64,000 nucleotides of DNA. It comes from Wolfiporia cocos. Taxonomy: Eukaryota > Basidiomycota > Agaricomycetes > Polyporales > Phaeolaceae. The notes beneath the pieces are model-generated. The model had not been told where the DNA came from. It made no database searches and worked only from the letters and a program-made list of their open reading frames with translations. The DNA lies in NCBI GenBank assembly GCA_029448655.1, contig JACCLO010000013.1:1-64000 (forward strand), written 5' to 3'. Positions 10,695 to 21,308 of the stretch are shown piece after piece; the first letter of the stretch is position 1; every line of letters starts with the position of its first letter. A program made the translations under genes and the position numbers.

Positions 10695-13521
10695 ATGATA
10701 TTTGGACCAGAATTCCCAGCACAACTGATTGAACTCTTGCCCGAGGACATTCAGGGAGTCTACAGGCTCAACCAATATGAGTGGACTGACACCATTCTTC
10801 CGTAACCGTGGAGGAATTGTTGTCATCCCAAGAGAAGATAGGGCATCGAAGTGGGTACAAGTATACCCCTCCGCAGGAACGACCGCTTGGGAAATAACGC
10901 GCGAAGCGTTTAAACGATTCGGGGAAATCCCTCCAATGTCAACTACGACATTTACCGAAAACAAAACCAAAACCATCAACAGAACCTTCGATGCCGATGG
11001 AAATATGAATCAGCCTTCGGGCACCACAGGAATGGCAGGAATTGAGCGCATCGGAGATGATGGGAGAAATCCTGGAGAATTTACAGGAACAGATAACAGC
11101 CAGACCGGAGGACAGGACCCTCCAGGATTTATATCTGCTTTTGTGCAGAGTGGGATTGGGTCTATGGCTGGAGGAGCAAACCTCTTTGGAAGTCCCACAC
11201 AGAACACACCCGGAATGGGTAGCGGAGGAAATCCGTCTTGGACTAGCCCAAGCGGAGGAATGGGAACGACAAACCCAGGAGCATGGCCCTCAGGCCTATT
11301 TGGACGAACCTCCGCAGGTACAGGTGGAGGAGGACTGGGAGGAAACTTCGGACTCGGAGGAGGAAATACCCCCCCTCCTGGAGGGCTCGGAGGAGGAGCC
11401 CCCAACCCCAGAGGAAACCCAGGAAACCCAGGTGGAGGACACCCGGGAGGCGGAGGACCCCCAGGAGGACCTCCACCACCGAATGCGCCGCAACCTCAAC
11501 CTGCAGCGCCGAACCCGTATTACCGACCCCTGATGATAAAGATCAACCCCCCAGACGTATTCGACGGGGAGCGATCCGACATGCAGAACTTCATAAACCA
11601 GTGCAATTCCTGGTTTACAATGTACGAAACGTCATTCCAGAATGACGTCCAGAGGGTGATCTTCATCCTCTCTTACATTTCGAACAAGGGGAAGACGGGC
11701 CAATGGAAACAGAACTATCACCGGGTTTATACGAACCCCGTGACAAAACGATTTTTCCCACCTAGCCTCGCACAATTTGATGCAGACTTCCAGAAAGCCT
11801 TCGGAGCCATTGAAGAAGTACAGAAGGCACGGAAGAAAATCTTGGACGTAGCCCAGTGACACAAGCCAACTTGTGGGACTCACCACCTTGTGGACCTTAT
11901 GCAGGCAAGGGGGCGAGGGTTAGAGGGCAAGCAGTAAAAGGTGAGAGGTGCTTCTACGGCGGTAGCCGGGAAGAATAGAACTAAGATATCAAGGCGTCTA
12001 GCCTTGGTCTTAAATATGTACAGGGATAGATCACGTGCTACTAACTAGTGTGTCTACCCTAAAGAATGGTCAGCGCGCCCTAGCGGCATGTGCTGACGTG
12101 TACGCTACTCTAAGAATGACCGTGGAGGGCCGGTAATGGCCGGACCAATGGGAATAAAGAGAGCGGTGGTGTCACCTTGCGGTGGACATGTGGAACACGG
12201 GCGCAGCCCGGGTATATGGAAGGCCGGTTGTACCGGTACCTTGAGGGACTATGGTCATTCGCCAGGCCCTGGATGACTCAGGCTGAGAAGGCCGAGTGGG
12301 GCGTCATAAACCGGGGATATGTCAGTACTGGTGGTGACGTGGGAGCGAGGCCTTGCGGCTAGCTCGGAGATGTGGCAACGCCGGCGTATGGAAGCACGGA
12401 GGTTGCGTGGAGCCAGGACTAGAAGCTCGGAGGTAGGACTGTGCCATTGCAGGGAAGTCCGGAGGTTGCATAGTACCGGTGCTAGAAGCACGGAGCTTGG
12501 CTGATGCCGGTGATGCATGTGTTGGTGGTTAGGCTTCTCAGCGTAGTAGACCGGTGGACACGGAGCTTAGTCAGCTGTTGTGCCATGTTGCCATTATTAT
12601 GCGAGTGGCGCTCGCTGACAGGGAGAGCCTGGTTGACTTGTGGACTCTAGACTCTATGACGTGGTTGTGACGTAGCTAGGCTGGGCCTTGTGGCTAGACT
12701 GGAGCTGTAGGTCATGTGTATGTTAAGGCCTATTCGGCCGTAAGGTTCCGTTGTATTACCTCGGCAGGTGCGGCATGGTGGGATAAGTCCCGGATAACTT
12801 CGTAGAGGCTGTAGAAAGGCCAGATAATGTGCTATAAATGCGCAAAAAATAGGCTATGTCCCAAATCTGTGACACCCAGGATAGAAAGGACATCGATGAC
12901 TACATCACCGAGTTCAATAACTTGGCCAGGAAGGCTCAGTATGATCGATACAGTGCAGACGGAAATGCACTACTCATAACCCTCTTCGAGAAAGGGTTGC
13001 CAGAACACACGACCCGATACATCATCGGGATGCGGCCGCTGCCAGGAACCATCAACGAATGGCAATCCGCAGCATCGTACTATGAAAATACATACAAGAT
13101 ATTTCTGAAACGCGACAAAGCGTTTGTCAAGAAGAAGGCTTGGCAAACCCTGAACCACAATAACGGATGCACTAGTACTCCACAGACAACAACACCGAAA
13201 GATCCGAACGTGATGGATGTAGATCGAATGACCACTCAGGAGAGAGACGATCACATCAAGAAGGGCAAGTGTTTCACTTGTCACCAGCCGGGGCATATGT
13301 CTACAGACTGCCCAAAGAAACCAAAGAAGACAGCGCGTCCCAGACGAACCACTCGAAAAACCGAGGAAGAAGAAACTGAACAGGAAGCCCGGATCGAGGA
13401 AGTCTCCGAGGAGGAGACAGAATATGTCACCGCAAACAGGGCGGTTATGGCAATCAGGGCCTTGAAAGCCAAGAACCTGGAGCTCCTAGCACAGCTCGTA
13501 GAAGAGCAGGATTTTGCCTAG
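10695..13521 (+). pseudogene. gag: Gag of the plus-strand family-B copy, interrupted
   Basis: ATG at 10695 (reading MIFGPEF). A 5-nt deletion near 10790, relative to the minus-strand copy, shifts the frame into the long frame 10729-11859. Layout: N-terminal domain of about 110 residues; Gly/Pro-rich linker (about 11200-11510); capsid-like domain starting near IKINPPDVFDGERSD; then, after the solo LTR at 11857-12874, DRKDIDDYITEFNNLARKAQ, VMDVDRM and a CX2CX4HX4C zinc knuckle (CFTCHQPGHMSTDC, about 13270-13311). The tail is acidic, coiled-coil-like. It ends at TAG 13519-13521. Gag packages the RNA; the knuckle binds it. Apart from the small deletion and the LTR the frame is open. Confidence 0.85.
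11857..12874 (-). mobile_element. Solo LTR, 1018 bp, in gag, TSD CCCAG
   Basis: Begins TGACACAAGCC and ends AAATCTGTGACA, flanked by CCCAG at 11852-11856 and 12875-12879. Joining the flanks restores the VAQDRKD reading seen in the other copy. Orientation is inferred from the termini (the reverse complement starts TGTCACAGATTT, like other LTRs here) and a reversed TATA-like stretch near 12010. Confidence 0.92.
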
Positions 13522-13610
13522 GAGGGAAGCCCACGGTCTTGCCCTCCGAGAAAGCAGCACATGTAATTACCTAGTTCGAGAAGAATCGATCCCTCTTCAT
13601 TCCGGTAATC

Positions 13611-14513
13611 ATGGCGCTGGCAAAACCCGTGAAGTGCAATGCACTAATCAACTCAGGAGCAATGTCAAACCTGATCCACAGCAGAGTGGTGGAGAAGTAC
13701 GGAGTACCTACTCAACCCCTAAAGAACCCGATTATCGTCAAAAACGTCGACGGGACAGAAAACAAAGACAGTCGAATAGACCGAGAAGCCACCATAATAC
13801 TACGATATCCGAAAACCCAGAAAACACAAAAAGTTCAATTCCTGGTAGGATCAATCGGCACAGAAAATATGATTCTAGGGTATGGGTGGCTGAAAGACGA
13901 AAATCCCGCAATCGACTGGAAAGACCAAACAGTTGATGTACGATTGGTACTTGGGGCAGAAGAAAGAAAACCCGAAATCACGATCCGAATGGATACGGTG
14001 GAAATGGTGGTTGCCCCAGGGGGAAAGGTTCCAATGCGAGGAACCCAAGAAGCCGCAGGGTACGATCTTTATGCCGCAGAAGAAACCAAGATCCCCGCAG
14101 GAGGATGGAAACTTGTCTCCACAGGAGTAAAGATGAAGATCCCGAAGGGATCATACGGGAGGTTGGCCGGACGATCAGGCAACACCCTCAAACATGGATT
14201 GGTAGTACAGGCTGGAGTCATAGACTCAGACTACCGGGGAGACGTTGGAGCTATCATCTTCAACTATTCAGATAAAGCACACAGGATTATCCCGGGCATG
14301 CGGATAGCCCAGATAATATTCGAACGACACCTAACCCCCGATATTGTAGAAGTCAAAGACCTGGACGAAACAGAACGGGGAGAAAAAGGCTTTGGATCTA
14401 CAGATCAGCCAGAAGAAACAGCCCAACGACTCTATACTCCCGAGGAATATGAAGCAATTCGACGCTTCGCGAAGGATACCCCAAAAATTATAGGATCAAA
14501 AGGGGAAGCATGA
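13611..14513 (+). CDS. Pol N-terminal part: retropepsin fused to dUTPase (family B)
   Basis: Protease at about residues 1-110: the active site reads LINSGAMSNLI, where the minus-strand copy has IDSG, so the catalytic Asp is lost by a CGA-C to CAA-C transition. GYGWL is the second protease motif. A dUTPase domain (dUTP to dUMP plus pyrophosphate) follows at about residues 145-270: motif 1 AAGYDLYAAEE, motif 2 GRLAGRSGNTLKHG (the usual PRSGLA is changed), motif 3 GVIDSDYRGDVG, motif 4 PGMRIAQIIF, motif 5 GFGSTD. The frame is open well upstream of this ATG, through GGKPTVLPSEKAAHVI, and overlaps the end of gag in the -1 register; that stretch is also conserved in element C, so translation probably enters by frameshifting. 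TGA at 14511-14513 replaces CGA in the other copy. Confidence 0.85.
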   Translation: MALAKPVKCNALINSGAMSNLIHSRVVEKYGVPTQPLKNPIIVKNVDGTENKDSRIDREATIILRYPKTQKTQKVQFLVGSIGTENMILGYGWLKDENPAIDWKDQTVDVRLVLGAEERKPEITIRMDTVEMVVAPGGKVPMRGTQEAAGYDLYAAEETKIPAGGWKLVSTGVKMKIPKGSYGRLAGRSGNTLKHGLVVQAGVIDSDYRGDVGAIIFNYSDKAHRIIPGMRIAQIIFERHLTPDIVEVKDLDETERGEKGFGSTDQPEETAQRLYTPEEYEAIRRFAKDTPKIIGSKGEA

Positions 14514-14531
14514 AGGAAATTCCGGACAAAA

Positions 14532-17500
14532 ATGCAGATCATCAACGCTGTACGAAATCCACTAACAAAGTCCCAAGAACCCACACAGAAAACCCCAGAG
14601 CCAGAAAAAATGATCGAGGAAATGGTCCCAAAACACCTGTTGGACTTTGCCAAGGTTTTCAGTAAGGAAGCCGCAACAGCGTTCCCCCCTTCAAGACCAT
14701 GGGACCACGCGATTGAGCTAAAACCCGACTTCGTGCCAAAAGACTGTAAGGTCTATGCACTGTCGCCAAAAGAGCAGAAAGTGATGGATGAATTTCTAAA
14801 AGAAAACTTGGCCAAGGGATTCATAGTCCCTTCGAAATTCCCAATGGCATCACCCTTCTTTTTCGTCCTGAAGAAAGACAATGGCCTATGGCCGTGTCAA
14901 GACTATTGATACCTGAACGAATGGACGATAAAAAATGTCTATCCCCTCCCGCTCATATCAGAACTCCTAGAAAAGTTAAAAGGAGCGAAAATATTCACAA
15001 AAATGGACCTAAGGGCGGGGTACAATAACGTACGAATCAAGGCAGGAGACGAATGGAAGGCAGCCTTCAAAACAAACCGAGGGCTATACGAACCCACGGT
15101 CATGTTCTTCGGACTGTGCAATGCACCAGGGACCTTCCAAGCAATGATGAATGAAATCTTGAAGGAAGAAATCCTCGAAGGATGGGTGCTTGTCTACATG
15201 GACGACATCCTCATTTTCTCAACAAACGAGAAAACGCACAAGGAATGGGAACGACGAATCCTTCAGAGGCTGGTAGACAACCACCTCTTCGTGAAACCCA
15301 AAAAAATGCGCATTCGGCGTCGACAGGATTGAATTTCTGGGCCTAGTTATCACCCCAGGAAGTATTCAGATGGACCCAGTGAAGCTTCGGGGAATTAAAG
15401 AATGGCCAATTCCCAGGAATCTCAAAGAAGTCAGATCTTTCCTCGGATTTGCGAACTTCTACCGAAAATTCATTGATCACTACTCGACGCACGCACAACC
15501 CCTGGTGGACCTCACAAAAACGGTCACAGGGACAGATTTTCAATGGACAGACAAAGAACAAAGGGTGTTCGATTTCATGAAGAAGGCATTTACAACGGCA
15601 CCTGCATTAGAGATGCCGGACAAGGAAAAACCCTTCATCCTCGAAACCGATGCATCCCAGTACGCTACAGGAGCGGTACTAAAACAGACAGATGAAACAG
15701 GGCATGAACGACCAGTGGGATATCTCTCACAGTCCCTAACACCAACAGAACGGAACTACGGAATCTACGATCGCGAACTACTCCGAGCATTAGAAGAATG
15801 GCGGCACCTATTCGAAGGAGCACCGCATCGGATCTTGATCCAAAGTGATCATCAGAACCTGACGTATTGGAGAAGCCCACAGCGTCTAAACCGACGACAA
15901 GTGAGATGGCATCTATTCCTCTCCCAGTTTGATCTAAAATTACAGCACGTCCCTGGAAGAAAGCTGGTCATGGCTGACATGCTCTCTAGATTGTACCACC
16001 TCGACGAAAGCGAAGGGGACAACGAGGGAATTACTATGATCCCAGATGAGCTGGTCATACAAGCGATCCAGATCCAGATCATTGATCGAATCAAAGATGC
16101 CAGAGATCGAGATCAATCTGCGGAACAGGCTCTCCGCGCACTAAACAATAAAGGCAAATTCCCCTCGGGGACCAAGGCAGATGACTGGCAGGAGACAGAG
16201 GGGATATTGCTCTACAAGGATAGGATGTACGTGCCAAGAGACGAGGACCTCCGACGGGACATCATCTCGAAATATCACGATTCGATCCCTGCCGGACACC
16301 CTGGGATCTGGGGAACAACATTAAAAGTTAGGGCTCATTTTTGGTGGCCTGACATGGGAACAGCCATAGCAAAATACGTCAGAGGCTGCGCCATCTGTCA
16401 ACAAATGAAACCTGATCGGAGTCCGATGAAACCCCCCTTACAACCGATACCGACACGAGAAGATGCCCTTCCCTTCTCTCAATGTTCGGTCGATTTCGTC
16501 ACCGACCTGCCGAAAGTCGGGAGGTTTGATTCAATGATGGTAATCGTCGATCATGGCCTTTCTAAGGCAATTTCCCTGACCCCATGCGACAAGACGATTA
16601 CGAGCGAGGGGGCAGCAGACATATTCCACCGGAAAATATACTCGCAATATGGCATCCCCCGGAAAATCATCTCAGACAGAGGGCCACAGTTCGCATCGAA
16701 ACTCTTCAGAGAATTGTGCAAACTCCAGGGGACAGAATCGGCAATGAGTACGGCATACCACCCACAGACAGACGGACAAATGGAATGAATGAACCAACAA
16801 ATCGAGGTGTATCTCCGTATCTATTGCATGAACGACCCGTTTCAATGGGTACAATGGCTACCCGACGTCGAATTCGCACACAACACCAGACGGACCAAAA
16901 ACCGGCCCGCACCACTTGAAATAATCTTAGGATACATCCCCAGGGGATTCCCAGACTACGACAGAATAGGGAACGTCCCAGCAGCAGTCGACAGGATCAA
17001 GAAGACCAGGGAGGCGCGAAAGATGGCAACCATCATGCACGAACTAGCCCAGAAAAGGATGGCAGGACGTTTTATCCAAGAACTGCCGAAGCTTGAGAAA
17101 GGGGACAAAGTTTGGCTCGACGCAAAGAACCTAACTATCCCCTACGAATCTAACAAACTGGCACCGAAAAGAGAAGGACCCTTCACCATCACAGAAAAGA
17201 TGGGACCCACGACATACCGGTTGCAATTACCGGCGAGCTGGAAAATTCATCCGGTGTTCCACACTCCCTTACTGAAACCATTCAAAGAAACGAGGGTGCA
17301 CGGACCCAATTACCTACGGCCGCCACCCGATATCATCAAGGGACAAGAAGAATACGAAGTCAAAGCCATCGTCGCTGACAGATGGCGAGGAAAGAAGCAC
17401 CAATACCTCGTCAAGTGGAAAGGCTATGCCACGGCTGACAACTCATGGGAAGACGAGAGGAACTTGGAACATTCCAGGGAGCTGATAAAAGACTACCACA

Positions 17501-17628
17501 GGACGCGAGTCAGGACAACCCCGACACTCGAAAACCGAACAGTAATAATATGTCAACGACTCGCCACCAACTCCCTCGCCGCACCACAACCCCCTACAGC
17601 GATGCAGGTCACAGAGAAGGACGACTGA
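14532..17628 (+). pseudogene. pol: RT-RNase H-integrase-chromodomain part of pol (family B)
   Basis: Continues the protease-dUTPase frame after one TGA. RT motifs: KTYALSP-like lead-in, [24 protein letters not shown] region and active site YMDDILIF (about 15200). RNase H: ETDASQYATGAVLKQ (about 15640). Integrase zinc finger H-H-C-C ends at GCAICQQMK (about 16390-16410). The catalytic core shows [18 protein letters not shown] and DGQMExMNQ with the Glu kept. The chromodomain is near 17350-17480 (YEVKAIV, YLVKWKGY, SWEDERNLE). Lesions: TGA 14907-14909, an extra A in the A-run near 15301 and TGA 16786-16788; both stops are CGA-derived. It would copy the RNA and insert the DNA, with the chromodomain steering to chromatin. 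Not functional as it stands. Confidence 0.88.
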
Positions 17629-17924
17629 GAGGTATGCCGCCAAGGAGGTATTCCCCCCAACACCTACAGATCAGACACGCCCTCCTCTGGTACAGGGCCG
17701 AGGGACCCTTTGCTGGCCGAGCCGATGGCTGGTCGGCCCTCTTCGACATCGTGCAGGACCTCACCCACATATACAGCTCGTACCAGAACATCACCGAGGA
17801 CCTCGTCCGAATGGAGGGGCAGATCCGAGCACAGAGAGAGGAACTCGAGTTACTCACCGACAGACTTATCGACAGACTGGCCGCCACCACGACAGCCAGA
17901 TTACGACACGCGCTCAACGACTTC

Positions 17925-18494
17925 TGACACAGACTCACAGCTCTGTGGGACCCTGGCTACAGGGGAGTCCCTAACACGCCTACAAGGCGGTGTACCAACC
18001 GGCCAGAGGTCTGTCGCAGAGGCAACGTGGGAGCTATGACATCCCTTGTGTACGACGGCGTAGTCGACTTAGCACACAGTCAAGCAAGAGGATGAGGGCC
18101 CCCGGGGCAGAGACGCACACAGAGACAGATGAGAGAGGAGCCTAAGCTCAGTTGTCGAGAATCCTAAAGATGGGGAAGTAAGTCCCCATCTTGTCGTACT
18201 TATACATGGGGAGCTGACCAGTAATGGTCGCCCTAAAGTCGCGGCCTGTGCGCAGTAACTAAGAGGGCACATGATAATGTAACTACCTGTAACGATATGT
18301 GACGGTGTGACCCTAACGTGAGTACCTAAGGTGCGCGCTACCCTACAGCGCTAACCTATGGTCAGATGATCTAAATAGAGTCCTGGACGGGCGCTGGAGG
18401 TGGCTGAGGATCAGGGAAGCGCACGCGCACCTAGCGGCGCCTATAATACCTATAGCGAAGGAATGTAGAACCCCCCACTGGGAATTCTGTGACA
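17925..18494 (-). repeat. 3' LTR of element F, 570 bp
   Basis: Starts TGACACAGACTCAC and ends ATTCTGTGACA on the plus strand. It appears identical to 19278-19847. It contains the reversed CCCTAAAG...CCTGTGCGC module (18229-18253). Confidence 0.92.
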
Positions 18495-19277
18495 TTACCC
18501 CCCCTCTCAAAAAACGTCGTCCCGACGTTGTACCTATAACCTACGACGCGACATTCCTTTGGTTGAGTTTTGATGTCTGGCACCTGTCGTCTTCCCAGGT
18601 GGAAGTTCCAGACATGGCGGTCCTGTCCGCCATTGGGTGTGCGAAGGAGAGTTGACCATGCAGGAGACATTGGAGAGCCCGGCGACCCCTGTTTCCTTAC
18701 ATGCCTGACGTGAGCGAGTGAGGCGGGCTAGCGGTGAGCGCAGAGGCTACGTGGGATAGGGCACCACCCCCATTCCTAGTGTACGCCGACTTGGCTCCGC
18801 GTGACGCGCCGACCTCCGACTATGTTGGGCCCTCGTCGATTAAGTACCTAGTCGATTTTCTATATTCATCTTGTTGACCGTCGGTGTGGGGTTGGGAGAC
18901 CCTCGCGGGTTCCCTTCGCATACCCACAGGTCAAGGATTGTTGAGCTGACTCCTGCCGCCCAGGGGTGATGGCGAGGATGCACTGTGCCTCCACACGCAC
19001 GTACATTCCCTTTGCAGGGGTGACGGCGGCGGGCCCTGAACGCGGCTTATACCTGTTGACCCCGCTACCCTGTTGTTCATGGGGGGCGGACTTGCTTTTT
19101 ACTCCTCGCGGCCGCTTTGCCAGGTGTAACGCTTAGATGGGGGCTCGTAAATCTACGGACCTCTGGGTCTTCTCCCAAGAGGCTGCCCCGCCGCGTTGCC
19201 TTGGCGACCTGCGAGTGAAAAACCCTCGGCCCCAGCGCAAGTGGCGCCGGAGGGGAGGTAAAACATCTTTAGGATTA
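18495..19277 (-). other. Non-coding interior of element F
   Basis: GC-rich, with no ORF showing a known domain; the frame at 18431-18670 (minus) runs across the LTR border and is not convincing. The left end is the polypurine tract (TTACCCCCCCTCTC read on plus, 18495-18508). The right end is the primer-binding segment. Confidence 0.6.
19265..19276 (-). promoter_or_regulatory. Self-priming primer-binding site of element F
   Basis: The plus strand reads ATCTTTAGGATT one nucleotide before the LTR. Its exact 12-nt complement AATCCTAAAGAT is at 19513-19524 in the adjacent LTR, about 33 nt downstream (minus sense) of the TATA box near 19553-19558. The segment after that TATA box is the inverted repeat AAGATGGGG/CCCCATCTT. 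Confidence 0.7.
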
Positions 19278-19847
19278 TGACACAGACTCACAGCTCTGTG
19301 GGACCCTGGCTACAGGGGAGTCCCTAACACGCCTACAAGGCGGTGTACCAACCGGCCAGAGGTCTGTCGCAGAGGCAACGTGGGAGCTATGACATCCCTT
19401 GTGTACGACGGCGTAGTCGACTTAGCACACAGTCAAGCAAGAGGATGAGGGCCCCCGGGGCAGAGACGCACACAGAGACAGATGAGAGAGGAGCCTAAGC
19501 TCAGTTGTCGAGAATCCTAAAGATGGGGAAGTAAGTCCCCATCTTGTCGTACTTATACATGGGGAGCTGACCAGTAATGGTCGCCCTAAAGTCGCGGCCT
19601 GTGCGCAGTAACTAAGAGGGCACATGATAATGTAACTACCTGTAACGATATGTGACGGTGTGACCCTAACGTGAGTACCTAAGGTGCGCGCTACCCTACA
19701 GCGCTAACCTATGGTCAGATGATCTAAATAGAGTCCTGGACGGGCGCTGGAGGTGGCTGAGGATCAGGGAAGCGCACGCGCACCTAGCGGCGCCTATAAT
19801 ACCTATAGCGAAGGAATGTAGAACCCCCCACTGGGAATTCTGTGACA
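19278..19847 (-). repeat. 5' LTR of element F, 570 bp
   Basis: Same sequence as 17925-18494 by eye. Followed by target duplication ACTTC at 19848-19852 and then by the rest of ORF3. Confidence 0.92.
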
Positions 19848-20583
19848 ACTTCGAGGATCGCGAGCACGTTACTCCCAACCGACCCGAATACGTACCACGA
19901 CCCGCCCGCTTTTTCACCACTGACGAACGACGCCGAGTTGCACGGCCATTTGATTTTATGGAACACGATCGAGTATTATTTCCACTGCCTACCAAGGCTC
20001 AGAGGGCCCGCCGAACGGGAATTAGAGACCCGACGCCACGTATTTCTGGTATGGGAAGCGACGGGAGACGTGAACCATCTGCACGCCCGACGAGCCCTCG
20101 GACTACCCCAGCACGACAGCGAAGAGCGAATAGCACGCCGCCTATTCAACGATCTCCTTCGGTGCAGAGCATTACCCGTGAGGAGTTTGAGCGAGGTGTG
20201 AGGGAGCACGAACGAGACACCGCCTCCTTACCCACATGGGCACTCCAGAACCTTCACCGCGCCACGCACCACTGGAGGTATAGACACAACGAGTACCTCA
20301 GAGATATCCCTTCCCTGCGGGTACCAGCACGGCCCTCACCCAAACAACCCTGCCGACAGTGTGGTTCCGCTAGCCACTGGATCCTCGACTGCCCCGACTA
20401 TATTTGCCGAACTTGTGGGCTCAATCAACCGGGTCATCGACAGAATGAATGCCGTCAACACTTCGTATGGCGAACTCCTACGACCCCGTCCCTCAGCGGG
20501 AACGGTGACATCTACAACGAACAGGACACCGAGGCCCTTTGAGAGGGAGAGCGTGGAGGATTTGTCGAGGATGACGAACGCTT

Positions 20584-20592
20584 AAGGGGGAG
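20584..20592 (+). promoter_or_regulatory. Polypurine tract of family B
   Basis: AAGGGGGAG followed by CTGA and the LTR at 20597. The same tract precedes the LTR at 52797. It primes plus-strand DNA synthesis in LTR elements. Confidence 0.65.
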
Positions 20593-20596
20593 CTGA

Positions 20597-21308
20597 TGTT
20601 ACGGATATTTTGATTTTTCAGACACTGACAGAACTCACCATCGGGTGAATACGATACAGGGACTTGTTGCGCAACCAACCCCCTGGCTACTCGTGACTCT
20701 ACTGGGTGCATCCCCAGTATGTATTAGTATATAGGGTGCGTTTGACCTTTGGCAGATCCAACTCTGCCCCCGTTTCATAAGTATCATTTCTTAGCTGATA
20801 GATGGCGTTCAACCGCCATCATCATTCCTATCTATCATTTCGGATATATCACTGCATACTTATCAAACGTTTGGTACTATAGCGTAGATAGTAGCGGTGA
20901 CATCTGGGATGGACTTGACCCCTAAAACCTAACGACGTATATAAACTCATGTATTTACTGTCGAGGCTCTTCAGCTCGACCTTGTTGTACAAACAAGAAG
21001 TCTTATACTCGTTCTTAAACGTAGGAAACTACGCTCAGTATTTTTCGATCAAGCCCTCGAACGACTAAGTCCTCGAAGTGCACACTGACTTCTCGGACTT
21101 AGGTGAGTCTTATATTCTATTAGACTCGCACCTGAACAGATTATATCCTCTAACGTGTATTGGATATTAAACAATCTCCTAGGAACCACTCCTAGGACTT
21201 GAAGGCATCCAACGAGTATTTGCCTTGCACACGGCAACAAGCCTACGTGCAGAAGAATGATCTATATTCGCAACTCAAATATACGGACGAGTATTCCAAC
21301 CTGTAACA
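20597..21308 (+). repeat. Family-B LTR (inner element), plus orientation, 712 bp
   Basis: Begins TGTTACGGATATTTTG and ends AACCTGTAACA. It follows the 3' end of ORF3 and a purine tract, so it is the 3' LTR of the inner element. It matches the LTR at 49876-51193, in opposite orientation, much better than the outer LTRs. To its right, integrase sequence runs on the minus strand. The right flank ACACC (21309-21313) is the reverse complement of GGTGT, one change from GGCGT at 51194-51198, as expected if a target duplication was separated by an inversion. Confidence 0.88.

Larger units (their letters stand above)
17925..19847 (-). mobile_element. Element F: short non-autonomous LTR element (TRIM-like), TSD ACTTC
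   Basis: Two 570-bp LTRs (17925-18494 and 19278-19847) that look identical flank a 783-bp interior without a credible gene. ACTTC repeats at 17920-17924 and 19848-19852. Minus orientation: on that strand a purine tract (GAGAGGGGGGGGTAA) precedes the LTR starting TGTCACAGAATTCC, and the primer-binding segment lies next to the right LTR. Total 1.9 kb, so it must use enzymes made elsewhere. Identical LTRs point to a recent insertion. Confidence 0.9.
17550..20542 (+). pseudogene. ORF3 of family B: 354-residue protein with paired zinc knuckles, split by element F
   Basis: The ATG at 17550 lies inside the end of pol in another frame (overlap 79 nt). 17550-17924 (125 codons) joins in frame to 19853-20542 (229 codons and stop) once element F and its ACTTC duplication are removed, and no stop interrupts it. 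Layout: basic N-terminus; amphipathic, coiled-coil-like segment (LTHIYSSYQNITEDLVR to LIDRLAA, about residues 65-110); Arg/Pro-rich middle; then CRQCGSASHWILDC (CX2CX4HX4C) and CRTCGLNQPGHRQNEC (CX2CX6HX4C) near the C-terminus. No signal peptide or membrane segment is seen, so it is not an envelope protein. The paired knuckles suggest nucleic-acid binding (inference). Homologues: 51678-52742 and, in element C, 36048-37667. I know no named family for it. Confidence 0.8.

Noticed and set aside
11010..11499. Several Pro- or Arg-rich frames on both strands across the Gly/Pro linker of gag
   Set aside because: Shadows of the GGN-rich linker codons; the true frame is the plus-strand gag that continues into capsid and zinc knuckle.
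15343..16094. Antisense frames across RNase H of family B
   Set aside because: Reverse-strand shadows of a clear RT-RNase H frame.
18069..18272. Two identical 67-codon minus-strand frames in the LTRs of element F (also 19422-19625)
   Set aside because: Identical only because the LTRs are identical; no sign of coding constraint.
17550..20542. Interpreting ORF3 as an env-like gene
   Set aside because: No signal peptide, transmembrane or fusion-type segment; it ends in zinc knuckles.
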